Counted from the stretch's first letter, positions 1-12,283 are shown. The stretch is DNA of 64,000 nt from Mermis nigrescens (GCA_036768485.1 JAVLUZ010000511.1:1068411-1132410); one strand, 5' to 3'. A program made the numbers and translations. The notes: a model not told the origin generated them from the sequence alone.

Positions 1-300
1 ACAATCCCAGATTCTTTTGGAACATTAGGCTCTGTATAAAATTCAATTAATTAATAAATCTCATCCCGCTATTTTTGAAATTCAGGAAAAATTGGAATTT
101 ACAAATTTAAAAGTCGCCTTTCTTGAAAACAGCGGATGACCGATTTAGAACTAGAAGTAATTCAAATGCCCATTTTTTAACCCAAAATTTAGAAAAAATC
201 ATATTTTACGCGATAAAGCCTCCTCTATTATTTAATCGTCTGATAGTCATTGCCGTCCACTTTTTCATTCGTCAGAATGTAAATAATCTAATGCGATTAA

Positions 301-860
301 CCCTCGCATTCCCGTGTGTTTTTTTAAGTCGAAGGTTCCCGTGCTAGGACGCTGTCCTAGCCAGGTTAAAACGTAATTAGTCTCACTCAACATAACAAAT
401 ATTAGTACCATTTTGTGCGAGTTTTTAGGCTCTTTCCGGATTTGTTTGTCATTTTTCGCTAAAGTAACTTTGTAAGACGTTATAAGTAAAAAATTGTTAC
501 TGTACTTAAGCATAGGCATGAGGTAGACATGCATAAAATAAATACATATAGTATATTTTAGTTCACTAAAATATCATTTTAGGTCTGCAGTAGCTGATTA
601 AAACGTAGAAGCCCACCAATCTTGTACTAATCATTGACCAAAACTTTTTTTTGCAGTTTAAGTTTTTCCAGGATAATCATGGAAATATGCTATTTTTTTG
701 GGATGTATAATTTTATTTACTAGCTCAAAAATTTCGAATGATGTAACTAGGGCCAAAATGAGGCTAGACAAAGTTTTGTAGTCATACAAAACATACAACG
801 AAAAAATCACAAAAAAATTGATCGGCTAGGACGCCGTCCTAGTTCACGGGAATGCGAGGA
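301..860. mobile_element. MITE with TTAA target duplication (piggyBac-like ends)
   Basis: A 560-bp element with terminal inverted repeats CCCTCGCATTCCCGTG (left) and its near-complement at 845-860. It is flanked by TTAA at 297-300 and TTAA at 861-864, the target duplication of piggyBac-type transposons. Just inside each end is a short palindrome, CTAGGACG.CGTCCTAG (about 343-359 and 825-841). No coding capacity. It lies in the intron after nucleoside hydrolase exon 4. Confidence 0.85.
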
Positions 861-910
861 TTAAGCCAATGAATAAATGGATAAATATTAGAAAGCAAAG
901 AAAATAAAAA

Positions 911-954
911 TGAATAAATAAATAAATAAATAAATAAATAAGTAAATAAATAAA
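911..954. repeat. (AAAT)n microsatellite
   Basis: About 11 AAAT units with one interruption, in the nucleoside hydrolase intron. Confidence 0.9.
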
Positions 955-981
955 AGCGAGTAGAACGTTGTAAGATCTCAC

Positions 982-1118
982 CCAGGGTAACGGATGCCTC
1001 AAATAAACTTCTCTAGTCAGAGCACTGACCGGACATTCAAACTTATTGAAGATGATATGAGCGGCTTCCGGATCGCAGTATACGTTGAATTCGCTGACCG
1101 GAGTGATGCTGCCCTCAC
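982..1118 (-). CDS. Nucleoside hydrolase exon 4
   Basis: 137 bp, acceptor ATTTTAG, donor CCCTGG|GTGAGA. It begins by completing the Gly codon of exon 3 and reads GEGSITPVSEFNVYCDPEAA, holding the late Asp of the active site (xFNxxxDPEAA), then ends in PLPW. The next exon is not found in bases 1-981. Confidence 0.87.
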
Positions 1119-4100
1119 CTAAAATACGTACGAGTTTGATTACAAAAATATTTATTACGGTATGTAAGCACATGTATCCTCCGTACATATACAGACAGCG
1201 TTAGATCACTGGGGTGATTTTGTATGATTCATTAGGAAAATTTAAAAAAATGACTTTTTTTTAGCTTTAAAAAGTATGGTTTCACGTCAAAAGCAGTGTC
1301 TCTGGCGTTTCATACGACAGACACTCTTTCTGGAACATTAGAACACATAAAAGTATCGAGGAAATTTAAAAAAAACAACAGGCTCGCTCGAAACGTAATA
1401 TCGTCAAAAATGAGTATATGGCGTTAAGCGTTTAAAAATTCGGAAAATTTGACAGTTTCGAGCCAAAATATAGCTAAAAATGCTCAGAACAGCATATTTT
1501 CTGCGATTGTTTTTTCTCGAAAAAATCGACATTCTCCGTTGGGTAAGCGACTGTGTTGCAGAGGACGGGGCAAAGAGCCATTTCTTAGAGTCAAAGCCAG
1601 CTCACTACTCAAAGAAAAGCATGCTATCTACTAAAGCAAAAAAATCCGCCTTTTCATATGTAGGCATCGTCTGAATTCTGTTGGTTGGATCTTGGTGGCC
1701 TAAAAATTTGAAAGTGACATTTGCAGACATGTCGATTGACGCGAGGGGCCATTAAGCATCATTTTTCGATATGCCTCGTCGAACTCTATCCATCGGAATC
1801 TGATGAAATATCGAGAATACTATTTTTAAAATCTTACTTTGGATGTCTTCCGCAGACCTGCACAGCATGGGAGTTCTGGAGGTATTTAAAGTGTTTCAGT
1901 AAATGCCCAAAACTGTTAGGTTAGTATCAAAAACATCGTTATTGGGCGTTTTTGACGTCTAGAGCATAAAAAATTGGAACAAAAACATTGAAAAATCGAA
2001 GAAATTGAATGAAATATGGTATGGCGCGAAGAGCCGAAAATTTGACACTTTCGAGTAAAAAAAGCACCTTTTCTTACAGAATTTTCAGGACATTTTGCAA
2101 ACTTCTGAAAAATCTGCGATTTCTGGGGGTAGGGTTAAAAGATTTCTAACGGGAGAGAGGTGGAGGGCTGAGATTTTTTTGAAAGGGCAAGCCCTAAATC
2201 CCCAGATCACGTATGGTCTTCTGTATTCTGGGAACATTAATCCCTAACCGCAACGCCCAAACGTGCGCCAATGTCTGGGATTTTGCTAATTAGGTCTTGT
2301 TTTTCGAATTTTAAGCATGTTTAGAAGATGATAAATAACCATTATTGAGCAACAGTTGCTATCAATTAACATAATAATTTAGAACACTGACTCTAATGCT
2401 ACATTGGTGGGCAGCACAGAAATTCTGGCAGGGTACGCGACAAATTTCTGAGCAGCGATGTAAAAATTTTCGAAGGTCAACAAATGGTCTTAAAAGTGGT
2501 ACGAATGATGAAAAAAGCATCTATTTTTCGACGTCTCTCGAGCACTATCCAATGGCATCAACAAATCGCTGAAAAAGAGAAAAAATTTCAAAAATTGAAT
2601 TATGTCGGAGTATTTTGATTTCGAGGGGGTATTCCAACTTCTACGGAGGGTGCATACCCCTAAACCCCTCCACGCCCACGTGTGTTCTGCATTTAAATTT
2701 ATTAATGATTTGTTAAAATAATTTTAATATTTTCCGAATAAGCTCGCCTAACGACTAGCAAAGTAACTGCTGAACGAGTTGGGATAACGACGCAAAGAAG
2801 CGTCAGCAAAATGATTAATCAAATATGGCCCGGTATTATAATGTACATAGGTAGGCAGGAAGTAAATTCTGGGGTGTGGGGCAAAAATTTTGTTTTGCAA
2901 GGTCTAAACAGAGTCAAAAACTCATCAAATAAGTTATGTACAATCCTTATTTTTATATTTCTTTTGATGTTCTGTCTAACAACGTCAAAATCGCGAAAAA
3001 CGAAACATTTCAAAAATTGAATTTTGTAGGTCTACAATAATTTTTTTAAAATTTTTCTCTTGAAATAGACTGAATACTCCGCGTTCATATGTGCTTATTA
3101 CTGGAAAATTGACAGAGACGCAACACCAGTGCGTCTAATTTGTCAAATTATCATTCTAATTCTAATGTAATTTTCTAATTTTAAAATTTCTGATTTTTTC
3201 CCAATTTATCATTATTATTTTATATTATTATCATCTAATTTATCTTAGATTCTAATTCTAATCAATCTAATTCTCTGATTTCAATCCAATCATATTTTCT
3301 AATTTGCCTTATCTTCTCGTCTATTCTGTAATTCTAATCTAATTTAATTCCTAATCCCAGTCCTAGTTCTCTGAAATCTGATTCGGTTTTTCATATTTAA
3401 GTTTTAGACTTCCATTTCAATCTAAGTTTTCTAACCATTAGTTGATCCGCCCGTCACATGCAGTCTTTTCAGCTTGGATTCGAAATCTGGATACAAAACT
3501 TGGACCGATGCCAAATTCGTAAGTGGGCCCAGAGCGATCACGGAAATTTTCCCAGGGTGTTTGCTAACCGTATTATAGATCCAGTGTACGGCATGTTCTG
3601 GATTCGGAGTACTAGCATTCACTGAAAATAAAACTGTCACTTGTAAATCTCATGCATTCATATCCAATTTTTCTAATCTTCAGTTGAGTTAAAATTTTAA
3701 AATTAGATTTCACTAATTAAATTTAATTTTTAAAATTTATCGATCACATTTCATTATTTATAATTAGAATTAAATTATGTAGAAAGGAATTATATTTGAC
3801 TGATTATGAAGGAATAGTTTTGAAAAATGAGCTTGCTAAGCGAGAGTTGTAAACTAAGAGGAGCTTAAAGTTTAAACCTACCATTAAATTATAAAGATAA
3901 TAATAAAAGATTTAAAGCTTTAAGAAAAAGAAAAATGTGGTAAATTAAAACAAATTTAAAGGATATGATGAAACATTATTATTGAGAATAGGACGATCAC
4001 GTGCTATGTATAATGACTCCTTGATTAAAAGATCAAAAGAGTTGGATGCTCGACTGATAACCTTGAAGCAATCTGATGTAATTGGATGATTGCTATTTGA

Positions 4101-6602
4101 GATATGTTTGTGAATAGCAGATAAACTATCACCCTGAATTGGCTTTCCTGTAGCAAATGAGATGCCAGTATGCTCTGCCATTCTACTCCCAAAATGTCGG
4201 CGAGTTTCACCGATGTAACTAGCCATACAGCTAGAACACGTATACTTATATACTAAATTTGAGAGTAGCTTAGCAGGTACAGCATCCTTGTTCTTGAAAA
4301 ACCGGCTGATACACATAACAGGTTTGTAAACAAACCTTACTCTAATCTGAGGGTAAAATGCAGATATAACCTTTAGAATTCTGCTGCGTACATTGTAGCC
4401 ATGCACACCAGTGTAAGGCAAAACAAGAGAATAGCATAGTTTATCACACCCGAATTTTATGTCATCACTCTTACTATAAACTTTTGTCATAAAGTCTGAT
4501 ATGACCTTATCAATCAAGCTAAGCGGATACTCATTTTGCAGTAGAGTCTGCTTCAGCTTGTCAATATCAGAGACAAAAGTCTGATATGAGTTACAAATCA
4601 TGTGAATACGACTCACAAGTGTCTTTATTAAACCAACTTTATAGGCAAAAGGAATGAAGCTAGACAATTCGGCATAAAGGCCAGAAAATGTGGGTTTCTG
4701 ATATGATGATGTGACAATATCATCCGGACTACTAAGCGTTACTGATAAACATAGTCAACATTTTCTTGAAAAACTCATTATTTTAGCTTTTTTCTATATA
4801 ATTTTTTGTCCCCTTCCGAACAACGCTTACTGTTTGGAATCATACTGATATGAAAGGAAGCGCATAAAAATCACACGTGGAGACGGAGGAAATGATATAT
4901 TCTGCGGGGTTAGGGAATTAAAAATTTCAGGTCACTCCACATCGATAAGCATTAGAAGTTTGGTTAAAAAGCTCAAAATGTTGATGGTGTATTGTTAAAC
5001 GGATCCCGGCAACGCTAAAATGCATTTCTGCTGCAATACTGAAAAATCCTTTTCTCTGTAATTAGATCAACTTTCATCCAATTTCCTCGTATATATACAT
5101 TTTTCAAGAGAAGAAAAAGATTGATTGAAATCTTGCTTACTGCTAGTCCTTTTTTAAGCTCCGAAAAGAAAACAAGAGTTCAAAACTATTATATAAATGT
5201 ACTTAACGGAAAGAGTTCGCAAGAGTGAAAACACAACGAGACATCAGCATCTATTATAGGCAATGATGAAATATTCAAGCAAGTATGCAGGTTAAACATT
5301 TAACGGACTCATGACCAGATATGCCCGTGGGAAGAGGGGTTTGGGGTCTAGACCCAACCCAGAAGGAAAAATGAGACAAAATGATATTCAAAAACGGATT
5401 AATATTAAAATTTTTCCTCAAAAGTGCTTTAAACTGACCAGAAACAGTGCAATGTAGTTTTAACGCTATTTTAGAGCTTACACCAGTTTAAGAGGTCATT
5501 TAGGTTCAAGAAAGCTTAATTGATGACCCCCTCCCCAGACCGGCTGACCCCCCGCCCAGATCGGCCATACTGTGCATCTATGCTTATAACTCATGATCGG
5601 TGACGGACAAAAAGTGTCAAGAAAAATGACCTTCAATCAAATTAGAAATTCCTCCAAATCCGTCATCGCCAAAGACTCCGTCATACGATGATCGGTTGTT
5701 CAAAAGGGCCTTAGGGCAACCCTTGTACACTGGTATCTAAAAATACATACATACAAATCCTACATGATCTATTTGCTTCAAATACGCCATTTGCCTATAG
5801 CTTGTAAGCATACGTACAAGCGAATGGCATTTCGGCATAACGGACCCCCAACATCTGCCCAGACTCGCGTTGAACAGACATGCAAGTGGGGAGCTGGGGA
5901 TATCAAGAAACTTGAATGGACATACCGGAAATTTTCTGAAGAAAATGAGGCAAAATGAAAAAGCCAAAAATCAGTGAAAATTGAAAATTGTCTTTAAAAG
6001 TGCTTGAAATGGACTAGAAACTGTGGTATAATGAAGTTTTAACAGAAGTTTAGCATTTATACCAATTTTTGAGGTCATGTTGGCCCGAAAAGGCCAATTT
6101 TTGACCCCCTTTGTACCAGATCGGTTGATCATCATCGGCAATGCTGTGCGTCATTCGTGGTATTGACATTGATTAGACCTTCAACATTCTATTTTTGGAT
6201 AAATTTTTTCTATTTTGCTGCATATCTGGTCGTCGAAGGAAATAGTGATGATAAAGAGAAGAAAAATGTTTTTTCGGCCTGCCAAACAGTTTTAAACTGA
6301 AATTGAAAAGCTTCTAGACTCTCAGTATCTTGAACGCTGCCTATAATTGGTCAAATCCTAAAATAACTACTGAGAAAATTGTTGAATTGTTTATAAAAAG
6401 TCATTGAAGTCATTGAGGCCGATATGGGGTTTCATCTCCGTGCTGTAATAATATTGTAATTATATTAATAATGATGGTCGATAATAATAACAATAATGAT
6501 AATAATGGCAATGATAATAATAATAATAATATTAATATTAATTATAATAATAATAATAATAATAATTATGATAATAATAATAATAATGATAATAATAACA
6601 AT

Positions 6603-6687
<85 letters not shown>

Positions 6688-7921
6688 TACAAATAATAAC
6701 TATAAAGATAATAATAATAATATTAATAATAGTAATAATAATGTTAATAATAATAATAATAATAATAATAAAAGTATTATTAATAATAATAATAGTAATC
6801 ATAATATTATTATTATTAATATTAATATTATTATTAATATTAATAATAGTAATAATAATAATAATTATAGTAATAATGATATATGTATTACTCTTATTGT
6901 TGAAAACTGCCTGGTTTCTTGTTTTATTGAGTTATATTGGTTTTTCTCAAAATTCTTCAGATGAAAAAATAAGCGAATCTCATCTTTTTTTGGAATTATC
7001 TTATGCATATCTGTCGGAAAACTTTTGACTTATTATTTATTTTCGGGTTTATTTTCTTCCGTATCGTTTTCCTTTTTTTCTAGGTGTCTGAAGCATACCT
7101 GGGCGATGGCTAAAGCCTCAGCCCGTCTAATTTGAGCTCTCAAAGATTGGCTGGTCCCTAGTTGAGCTAAAAATGGGTGAAAAAAAGACAATTTTACTTG
7201 ATTTTCTACCGTTTTCTAAACAATTTTTTAGATTTGTCCGTTCAAATGCACCCTTCAGCCCGTCCAACTTTTGTCTCAGCCCGTTCCATGGACGCACTGG
7301 GATGAGCTATTGCCCAAGCATGATCTAGAGCTTGTCTCTGAAATGTGAAATGAACGTTACATTAATCCTGAAGTTCTCTTAGATTACACACTTTCTGATC
7401 GCTTTCAAGGATTATCGCAAGAAATTTATGATTTTTGTCAATCTTTGACTATTTTGCCTCATTTAGCCCAAGAAGTTATACCGCCTCGAAAAGCAATGGT
7501 CAAATCCTCTGTAAGAACACAAAACCTGAATATCGAAAAAAACTCGAAAGTAATTAGCACTTCTTTCAAAAATCTAAATTTTTAAACTTTTGATTTTTTA
7601 CATCTTCTGACGCTACGTCGACTATTGAATAACTTTTACCTGCTGGGCTCCAGCAATTTTCAGCACCCTTTGCACATTTAAGTAAACGTTGTCCAAATTA
7701 GTATTGCCCCCACCAACGCATGTTATGCCCACAATTTCGAACTTATCGGCTTCTTGGCTCAGAAATAAGGCAAGCATTAAAGCGAAAGCGTCGTCTACTC
7801 CCAAATCAGTATCAATTATGATCATTTCTTTATCGATCGGACGGTGAGGACTCAATTTGTAGCTTGAGATTAGCAAGCAACAGTAAGGCGGACCAAAACA
7901 AAAGGGCTTGGAAGTTTTCAT
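982..7921 (-). CDS. Nucleoside hydrolase (inosine-uridine type), partial gene of at least 4 exons
   Basis: Family role: hydrolysis of the N-glycosidic bond of purine or pyrimidine nucleosides to base and ribose (nucleoside salvage). Exons run from right to left: 7640-7921, 5631-5736, 3436-3621 and 982-1118. All junctions are GT-AG and phases match (0, 1, 1), giving 237 contiguous residues without a stop. Visible signatures are DTDLGVDDA at about residues 37-45 (Ca/ribose-binding Asp cluster), VPVYKG-like and DGFGG in exon 2, ALGPLTNLA in exon 3, and SEFNVYCDPEAA in exon 4. Family members usually have 310-330 residues, so the last 80-100 are missing, probably beyond position 1. The first 25 residues are hydrophobic and Cys-rich and could be a signal peptide; the Met directly before IIIDTD is an alternative start. 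Introns are heavily invaded by repeats. The family call is secure; substrate preference cannot be read. Confidence 0.9.
1119..2400 (-). other. Nucleoside hydrolase intron 3, left part
   Basis: No exon recognised. Around 1440-1560 and 1965-2110 are diverged pieces of the dispersed repeat seen better at 8675-9060 and 41680-41990. Confidence 0.4.
2401..2685. mobile_element. CCAY-MITE copy
   Basis: Begins ACATTGGTGGGCAGCAC and ends CACGCCCACGTGTGT, the diverged terminal repeats of the CCAYACSTGGGCG family, with the family's internal phrases (cattGGCATCA, GTGCATACCCC). Flanks no longer match as a 6-bp duplication, so it is an old copy. Confidence 0.75.
3135..3435. repeat. Imperfect TCTAAT-rich tract
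   Basis: Irregular runs of TCTAATTCTAAT and variants just 3' of nucleoside hydrolase exon 3 on the gene's strand; a degenerate simple repeat in the intron. Confidence 0.6.
3436..3621 (-). CDS. Nucleoside hydrolase exon 3
   Basis: 186 bp, acceptor TTTTCAG, donor AATG|GTTAG, phases 1 and 1. It encodes HAVHWIYNTVSKHPGKISVI, then ALGPLTNLASV and VTGGSTN, the conserved G-P-L-T-N-xA and GG strands of the fold. Confidence 0.88.
3945..4750 (-). mobile_element. Penelope-like retroelement, 3' fragment with GIY-YIG domain
   Basis: An open frame of about 265 residues on the minus strand without an upstream start; it runs into a stop near 4750. It reads KPTFSGLY, then SSFIPFAYKVGLIKTLVSRI, and towards the end the endonuclease core YKYTCSSCMASYIGET followed by RRHFGSRMAEH. 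This combination of RT C-terminus, linker and C-terminal GIY-YIG nuclease is typical of Penelope-like elements. The reverse transcriptase catalytic part is absent, so the copy is 5' truncated and dead. It sits in the nucleoside hydrolase intron in the same orientation as the gene. Confidence 0.88.
5290..6175. repeat. Two direct copies of a ~310-bp repeat flanking nucleoside hydrolase exon 2
   Basis: Bases about 5290-5595 and 5865-6175 share the phrases GGCAAAATGA, AAAGTGCTT.AAA, AGTTTTAAC and TTGACCCCCT..CCAGATCGG in the same order. A shorter inverted relative lies at 43690-43880. Exon 2 (5631-5736) is between the two copies. The family has a CCCGTGGG-rich edge and no coding capacity. Confidence 0.65.
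5631..5736 (-). CDS. Nucleoside hydrolase exon 2
   Basis: 106 bp between a TTTTTAG acceptor and a GAAG|GTCATT donor, with 35 codons plus one base. It encodes IPVYKG and the DGVFGDDGFGG stretch, which match the family's P-V-x-x-G and H/F-G-x-D-G-x-G segments. It fills exactly the gap between exons 1 and 3 in phase, which is strong support although the exon is too short to stand out as an ORF. Confidence 0.85.
6471..6885. repeat. AAT/ATT microsatellite
   Basis: About 415 bp of AAT-type triplets with interruptions and short inversions to ATT, in the nucleoside hydrolase intron. Poly-Asn and poly-Ile reading frames across it are artefacts. Confidence 0.95.
7407..7627. repeat. Direct repeat, copy 1 (3' side of nucleoside hydrolase exon 1)
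   Basis: Bases 7407-7627 and 8205-8420 are about 90% alike, from ATTATCGCAAGAAATTT to ACGCTACGTCGACTATTG. Copy 1 ends 12 bases from the splice donor of exon 1; copy 2 lies about 285 bp upstream of the start codon. Confidence 0.85.
7640..7921 (-). CDS. Nucleoside hydrolase coding exon 1
   Basis: 94 codons from ATG at 7921 to a CAG|GTAAAAG donor, phase 0. It contains the DTDLGVDDA catalytic loop and VGITCVGGGN, the counterpart of the usual VxGN strand. A TTTATTGTAG acceptor-like site lies about 35 bases upstream of the ATG, so a separate 5' UTR exon is likely. Confidence 0.88.
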
Positions 7922-8204
7922 TGTTTTAATGCGACACCGTTTGGCGTGAGTATGCTACAATAAATAAATATAATTACAATATAAAAATATTTATAAATAT
8001 ATTAAATATAAATAAAATCCCTAAGCCTGTTTTACACACAAAGTAAGATCGGTCCGGCCGGTGAGTCGATGGCAGACATGCATATTAGGGTTTCTAGGAG
8101 TCTAAAACCCTAAAGGCGAAAGAATAAATTTTCTGAGCGTTGTAAGACACCATTACTAATGCTCTAAAGCTTCTTCGCATACGTCTTCTTGGGAATAGGA
8201 GGTT

Positions 8205-8420
8205 TATTATCGCAAGAAATTTGTGATTTTTGTCAATCTTTGACTATTTTGCCTAATTTCGCCCAGTAAATTTTACCGCCTGAAAAAGCAATGGTCAAAT
8301 CCTCTGTAAGAACATAAAACCTGAATATCGAAAAAACTCAAAAGTAATTAGCACTTCTTTAAAAAATTAAAATTTTTTAACTTTTGATTTTTTATATCTT
8401 CTGACGCTACGTCGACTATT
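8205..8420. repeat. Direct repeat, copy 2 (5' side of nucleoside hydrolase exon 1)
   Basis: Partner of 7407-7627. It ends at ACTATTG and continues into unrelated sequence and a CCAY-MITE, so any duplicated exon that followed it has been lost. Confidence 0.85.
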
Positions 8421-8444
8421 GTAGGCTCTGGAGGAATGGTATGA

Positions 8445-8668
8445 CCACACGTGGACGTGGGAAATCAAGAATTCAATTTTTGAATTTTTTGTGCTTTTTT
8501 GCGATTTTTTGATGCCATTGAATAGTGCTCGATGAGAAACCTCGAAAATGGTGTTTTTTTGCCACACGACTACTTTTAAGACATTTTTTACCTTTGAAAA
8601 TTTTTTCACTCCTCTCCCCAGGAATTTTTCACCCCTTCCCCCAGAATTTTGATGCTGCACACATATGG
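8445..8668. mobile_element. CCAY-MITE copy with intact 6-bp target duplication
   Basis: Starts CCACACGTGG and ends GCACACATATGG; flanked on both sides by GTATGA (8439-8444 and 8669-8674). Confidence 0.85.
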
Positions 8669-8674
8669 GTATGA

Positions 8675-9060
8675 CCCCCAGAATGGCAACTGACCCCAGC
8701 AAAAATGGCTATTTGCGACTTTTTACCCCCAGAATTGTTGATTTTTCGTAAAAATGGTAAAAAGTATGCTTTCCAAATGTTTTTAGCCCATTTCAGCTCA
8801 AGAATCTCAAATTTTTGACGCTTCGCGCCATATACAAATTTTTGACTATATTATGTTAGATTTACTCGATTTTTCAATTTTCCGAAAATTTTTCTATGTC
8901 TTATATTCAAGGAAGGACGACCATTGTCCGGAACGTCAAAATACAGTGTGTTTAACGTGTACTCATCGTTTTTAGCCCAAAAAGGACAATTTTTAAAATT
9001 TTTTTGGGCTTTTCCGCCCTTCTAACCCTCAGAATTTTTATCCCGTACATGTATGGTTCC
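8675..9060. repeat. Dispersed repeat with GACGCTTCGCGCC motif
   Basis: Shares long phrases (CCCAGAATTGT, GACGCTTCGCGCC, TTTTTGACTATATT, TTGTCCG.AACGTCAAAA) with 41680-41990, and more weakly with 26930-27175 and 10780-11080. Non-coding, no clear ends. Confidence 0.65.
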
Positions 9061-9320
9061 GCTTGAAATCGACCAGAAATAGTCAATTTCTGTTGCTTTC
9101 ACCCCATTTCAACATTTGTACCGATGTATGCTATTGGGGCTATTTAAGCCTAAAAAAGCTAACTGGATGACTCTATTACATGAGGCTGACCCTCAGAACC
9201 ACCATTATTCTATTTAACACTTTGAAGAAACATGTGTGACTTTGAAGTATTATTGAGTTTTGTTATTATTTTTATTTTGAGGATTTTAGATTTTTGACTT
9301 CAATAGATTCGGTAAAGAAG

Positions 9321-9725
<405 letters not shown>

Positions 9726-11858
9726 CATAATAGGCACTCTGGAAGTATACTTCTATTTTGACCTTTGAGAAAAATTTAATTTTTGACTAGGACTTTTAAC
9801 TTTTGAAGTATTGCTGGGAGCTTTTAAATCTTGGCTTATATTACGCCATTTTTTCAAGTATGCACTTCACAGTATAATGTAAATATATCTATCCGCAAAT
9901 AGTAGGGCAAGATATTATAAGAGTTCGAAGTTCCAGAATCAGAAGACAGCCTCCCGCAAAATCGTTTGGGCACGGAATGAATTATTTGGGCATTTTAAAT
10001 TTTTTCCGATTTTTTTGATCCTAATGAGTGGAACGTGCTGAGAGGCGTCAAGAATTGGTTTTCTCGCATGAAATTTCACTAGCTTAAGTGGTTGCATGCC
10101 TTTGGCTGATGCAGCCTCCGGAATTTCTAAAGCGCGGACGGTTCAGATCAATCCAATCATGAAAGGCGGACAGGATATTCCCTCAGAGATGCATAAATAA
10201 TCGTATGAGTCCCAAATTTATATTTAGAAAATTTACCATTTTGCGCGTTTTTTGAACGTGCGTGTTGAATGAATAATTTCGATAATGTTTACTTAGTGCT
10301 TTTCGAATGCTAAAACTACCAGGTGTGTCGAAACAGTAGCTGAATTGATCACGGATAAAAACTTGTTTTTCAGGTTTAATGTGCCTAATATGTGTAGCTA
10401 AACAATCAACGCGCATGATTACGCGCAGAATACATAACCCAGCTATTGCATAGGACATCGACTGGAAAACATGCGTAAATAATGAGTTCGTAATTTAATT
10501 AGTAATTATTAGTTTGTAAAATTAAAATCCAATTAAAATTAAAATTAACAATGGACTAGTACGTTTGAAAATAATACAAGAATTTTTTTAAAGTGTACCC
10601 TTAAATTGTACGTTAAAATAAAAAATTTGACAAACAAACATAATAGATAAAGCGGAGTAAGTAGAGTTTCGCTATTTCAATGGTCAGTGAAACAAGGTAA
10701 ATATTTTCTGGCGGACAAAATTGCGCGCCAGTAAATAAATCAGAAACAATCCCAAAAAAATTTTCATCCCTGGAATTCGCGATTTTTCAGAAGTTTTCAA
10801 AAATTTTCTCGAAAATTCGCAGGAAAGGTGCTTTTCTAAGCGTTTTTAGCCATCTAGTCTCAATTTTTCGGCGTTTCGCACCTTATACTATCTGTCAGCT
10901 AGATTTTGTTCAATTTATATGAATTTTTTGATTTCTCTCAAATTGTTTGTTTTCATGCTCTAGAAAGATTAAGCATAGTCACAAATGCCGAAAAACGATA
11001 TTTTTGACACGCACCCACTGTTTTTAGATCTAGAAAGGGACTTTAAAATTTTACCCCACAAAATTCCCATGCTGCATATATATGAGTACGACTAAAGAAA
11101 AATTGAATAAATAATCGAAAATCATTCAATAAAATGTAGGAAATTACACGCATATACACACGTACTTTGTTTTAAAATCGCATTGTCAATTTTTCTGCCG
11201 TTTTAGCCTGAAAAATGTCATAATTTTTTATATCCCCTATTTTTTTAAAATAAATTTTAACACCTGTTTAATAATAATTTTCAATTTTTTATCCCCATAG
11301 AGTGGATATGCTCTGTGAAATATGATCAGATTAAGCGTTAAGCAGGATTTCGCGAAAAATTTGGATTGAATAACGAAACACTAAAATCGTAGAGCGAATG
11401 TGCAATGAAGCAACTAAATGAGACGGATTGGAAGAGTTTATGAAAAAGAATGATTCGAGTTATCCGATGTGCGCTTATATAAATAGTCTGATTCACATAA
11501 GTTTGGGCATGTATTTTGAGAATTGTTTCGGAAGTTAGCCCACGTATTACGATAATCATATATCAAATCCATGCTATAATCGAAACCTGTCGCCTTATAG
11601 TTTTTAACAACTCTTACTCAAAGGACATAGGCAGTTTCAGCACGTACACATGAGTAAGTGAAGCTGGTATAAACGCGAGAAACAAGTTAGCTCTCAATGA
11701 GTAAGTGGGGGCGGTGCGGTGCCATATCGGGATAATTTTAGTTTTTTGAACGACGAGATTATAATTAGATTAATTTTTCCGACTACGCCCCTACTCTGCG
11801 CAAACATCGTGCGCTTTCACCCTATCAAATACTTATGCGCTCAACTGCGGCAGATACA
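9726..11858. other. Region without recognised gene
   Basis: AT-rich sequence between the nucleoside hydrolase gene and the large inverted repeat. Diverged dispersed-repeat pieces lie at about 10780-11080 and near 11540-11600 (resembling the TATAGTCTG MITE interior). Minus-strand open frames at 10183-10458 and 11338-11559 show no family signature and I do not call them. Confidence 0.4.
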
Positions 11859-12283
11859 TGGGCATAGGCGAACATGATTTTAGTCATTTTGTTTCATTAT
11901 TTTTCAAAATATTTCGGGGCCTTGCGCAAGGCAGTGCTAATTAATGACATTTACTGACTCTTGACGCTCTAAAAACTTTACTTCTTAGTCAGAAGATTAG
12001 TTCAAGTACGCAACGACGATTTTTCTGGTTCTAAAAATAGTTTTTTGACAAATTTCCTGGCGCTTTACGCCGACTTTTGCACTAAGCTTACACTTTTTTC
12101 GAAGAAAATTTCCCAAAATTTTCAACTTTTTCGGATCAGAAACGATTTTGTCAATCAAAAAACGGCGTAAAACGCTACTTAAAGCACAATTAACAGATTT
12201 TTGGACAATTTTAGACACTGCTAAGAAGATTTTGAAATTTCGATGTCCCTGTCAAAAAAATTCTGGATCCCCGCCACTGGCCT
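11859..12283. mobile_element. hAT-like MITE at the outer end of the left palindrome arm
   Basis: Its right end reads CTGGATCCCCGCCACTGG, the complement of the CAGTGGCGGATCCAG end common in hAT-type elements. The same sequence, inverted, is at about 22316-22740 in the right arm. The left end (CATGGGCATAGGCG) is diverged and no target duplication is evident, so the outer limit is approximate. Confidence 0.5.

Noticed and set aside
6465..7028. Poly-Asn/poly-Ile open frames
   Set aside because: Translation of an AAT microsatellite.
10183..11559. Minus-strand frames of 91 and 73 codons as a receptor-like pair
   Set aside because: They share no sequence with each other on inspection and have no conserved motif; length is within chance for this composition.
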